From Saccharicrinis aurantiacus (lineage in GTDB: Bacteria > Bacteroidota > Bacteroidia > Bacteroidales > Marinilabiliaceae), in assembly GCF_001660705.2 (NCBI RefSeq), contig NZ_LYBV02000035.1, positions 1 through 64,000 of the forward strand: DNA of 64,000 nt. Direction: 5' to 3'. Position numbers and translations under genes: made by a program. The notes under the pieces were generated by a model. That model had not been told where the DNA came from. It ran no database searches and saw nothing but the letters and a program-made list of their open reading frames with translations. Of the stretch, positions 62,568 to 64,000 are shown one piece after another; the stretch's first letter is position 1, and each line of letters opens with the position of its first letter.

Positions 62568-63797
62568 CTAATTAAAAGGGTCACTATATTTTTCATCGTT
62601 AATCATATCTTCATCTGTTAGCGTTTTTAAGAAAGCAATTAAGGCATCTTTTTCTTCTTGCGTAAAATTAAATTGACCAACTTCCCCATCAGGGTTTACT
62701 AATGGAGAAATAAGATTTTGGTGATTTTGAATTCCTGAGCTATAGTGTTCAATTACTTCCTCCAAGGTTGAAAATCGACCATCATGCATATAAGGTGGAC
62801 GAATGGCTATATTTTTTAAGGACGGAAATTTAAATTTTCCAATATCATTTACATTTCCAGTAGCTTCATTAACTCCTAGATCAGTAGTAGACGTAGCATC
62901 TAATCCGTTTGATGTCGCAAAGGTTGTAAGTCGACCTGGAGTACTAGGGAGAGGGCCTATAAATGCCTCTGTTTGGTGACAGCCAACGCAGTTTCCATTA
63001 ACTCCATTTGTAAGTTGTCTTGGTAAATAAAAAAGTCGTTTTCCTTCATTCTCAAGTTCTGTAAATCCTGGAAAATTGAAAATGGGCGATTCAACTTCAC
63101 TTCGTGCTTCGTCGTATTTTGAAGTAATACTCACCATACTTCTTATAAATTGTGCTAAAGCTTTTGAAATTCTGTCACTTGTTATTGTTGTATCCCCAAA
63201 AGCTTCAGCAAACAATGGAGGGTAATAAGCTTGTTCACTTGCAATGCTGATTAGTTCTGTTAGAGTTAAGCCCATTTCTACTTCATCTTGAAAAGGCATT
63301 AATACTTGCTCTTCTAGAGTTTCGGCTCTTTCATCCCAAAAGAATTGTCCGCCTGCATAAAATCGAGCATTTACAATTCCCATAGAGTGTCTGCGGGTTA
63401 AGTCACCTTCAAATCCTTCGCTGAATAAATTTGGATCAGAAAAACCATGTTCTGATTTGTGGCATGAAGCACAGGCAATTGTGCCATTTGCACTTAGTTT
63501 TATATCATAAAAAAGTACTCTGCCCAATGTTGCTCCTGCATCAGTTATTGGGTTATCAGCAGGTGTGTTATCATATGTTGTAATTGCCTCAAAATTAAAT
63601 TGTGAAGGGAATTGATTTGATGTATAATAACTAGGTAGTTGTATATCGGCATAATTGAAGTGTTGATCTGGCAAATTTAGTTCAGTAAAGGGATCGTCGG
63701 CTAAAGTGTCAATTGAAACAGCATTATAACTGTCGTCTTTAGAGCATGGGCCAATTAATGTTATGGCGCTAATAAAGAATCCTGCAATTAATTTCAT
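62568..63797 (-). CDS. Di-heme cytochrome c peroxidase (MauG/CcpA family)
   Basis: 409 residues with a lipoprotein-like signal (ISAITLIGPCSKDD, Cys18). Two heme c sites: CASCHKSEHGF (about 118-122) and CVGCHQTEAF (about 278-282). LGRVLFYDIKLSANGTIACA, FWDERAETLEEQVLMPFQ and PPYMHDGRFSTLEEVIEHYS are standard for the family. It sits in the periplasm on the membrane and reduces H2O2 with electrons from a small cytochrome, or oxidises another substrate. It stands alone with its own terminator. Confidence 0.93.
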   Translation of the reverse strand: MKLIAGFFISAITLIGPCSKDDSYNAVSIDTLADDPFTELNLPDQHFNYADIQLPSYYTSNQFPSQFNFEAITTYDNTPADNPITDAGATLGRVLFYDIKLSANGTIACASCHKSEHGFSDPNLFSEGFEGDLTRRHSMGIVNARFYAGGQFFWDERAETLEEQVLMPFQDEVEMGLTLTELISIASEQAYYPPLFAEAFGDTTITSDRISKALAQFIRSMVSITSKYDEARSEVESPIFNFPGFTELENEGKRLFYLPRQLTNGVNGNCVGCHQTEAFIGPLPSTPGRLTTFATSNGLDATSTTDLGVNEATGNVNDIGKFKFPSLKNIAIRPPYMHDGRFSTLEEVIEHYSSGIQNHQNLISPLVNPDGEVGQFNFTQEEKDALIAFLKTLTDEDMINDEKYSDPFN

Positions 63798-64000
63798 AGG
63801 GCATTGTTTTTAGTTAAAAATCACTTGTTAGTTAAATTTAGTGAAAAATAATGCGAGTTGGAAACAGAAATTAACAATTTTAGTAATTAGTAATTTTATT
63901 AAGTGAACCTAGCTTATCGGGCTGTAAAGATAGTTTTGATAATTTAGAAACAGCTGTAAACAATTTTTTAGAGAAACAGCGCTCTAATAATTTGTATAAC

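Noticed and set aside
63880-63999. Open minus-strand frame of 39 codons running in from the right edge, ending TNY-stop
   Set aside because: It could be the 3' end of a gene outside the window, but its composition (many Leu/Lys/Ser) and short length do not separate it from chance in AT-rich DNA.

Overview
The window looks like a chromosomal segment of a Bacteroidota bacterium, probably a marine or sediment Marinilabiliales/Cytophagales-like organism. The support is: AT-rich DNA; promoters of the TTTG / TAnnTTTG type; almost no Shine-Dalgarno sites; and phylum-typical families such as PCMD lipoproteins, DUF3127, DUF4295, a regulator-propeller histidine kinase, a SecA of about 1100 residues, and a caa3 oxidase with subunit II fused to cytochrome c. 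The genus is inference only. I see no rRNA, tRNA, CRISPR array, prophage or complete insertion sequence.

Layout. 1-8.7 kb: minus-strand envelope genes (two surface-antigen barrels, a putative porin, an Ntn hydrolase, a PCMD lipoprotein with a barrel partner), a pseudouridine synthase with degenerate motifs, and an AraC-type regulator broken by a frameshift and an in-frame stop. 9-12.4 kb: a zinc-type dehydrogenase, a DsbA-like protein, a HEAT-repeat protein and a GNAT-YoaP protein. 12.5-17.5 kb: a four-subunit 2-oxoacid:ferredoxin oxidoreductase operon, an aminotransferase and a flavodoxin, which together suggest low-potential electron transfer from amino-acid catabolism. 17.9-22.6 kb: a short exported-looking leader ORF, secA and lgt. 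22.7-28.6 kb: M48 protease, cinA, rpmB-rpmG-DUF4295, ftsY and rimO. 29-33.4 kb: dinB, mnmD, three consecutive peptidyl-prolyl isomerases and DUF3127. 33.4-43.2 kb: aspartate-type aminotransferase, orphan tyrosine autokinase, murB, rhomboid, M48 lipoprotein, AGCS symporter and a metallophosphoesterase. 44.1-49.4 kb: SCO protein, caa3 cytochrome oxidase (I-III-IV-II) and heme O synthase. 49.4-50.4 kb: a glutathione peroxidase/OhrR-type peroxide module. 50.8-61.9 kb: a large sensor kinase, then an RND efflux operon carrying its own LytS/LytTR pair. 62.6-63.8 kb: a di-heme cytochrome c peroxidase.

Most notable find. The 133-codon ORF at 17885-18286, directly upstream of secA, has an N-terminal export signal and ends in Arg-Ala-Gly-Pro plus three residues. 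This is the architecture of the proteobacterial SecM arrest peptide, which also ends in RAGP a few residues before its stop and controls secA. A 9-bp helix can form around the RAGP codons, and another potential helix encloses the secA start codon. I propose a SecM-like nascent-chain sensor of Sec export in a Bacteroidota. The motif, position and architecture are visible in the sequence; the stalling function is inference.

Other points of interest: 143-bp dispersed intergenic repeats present in opposite orientation at 28.7 and 43.8 kb, a related element at 10.8 kb, an FNR-like palindrome before the ferredoxin-oxidoreductase operon, tandem OhrR-like operators over a recognisable promoter, and helically phased TGTCAA repeats next to the broken AraC gene.
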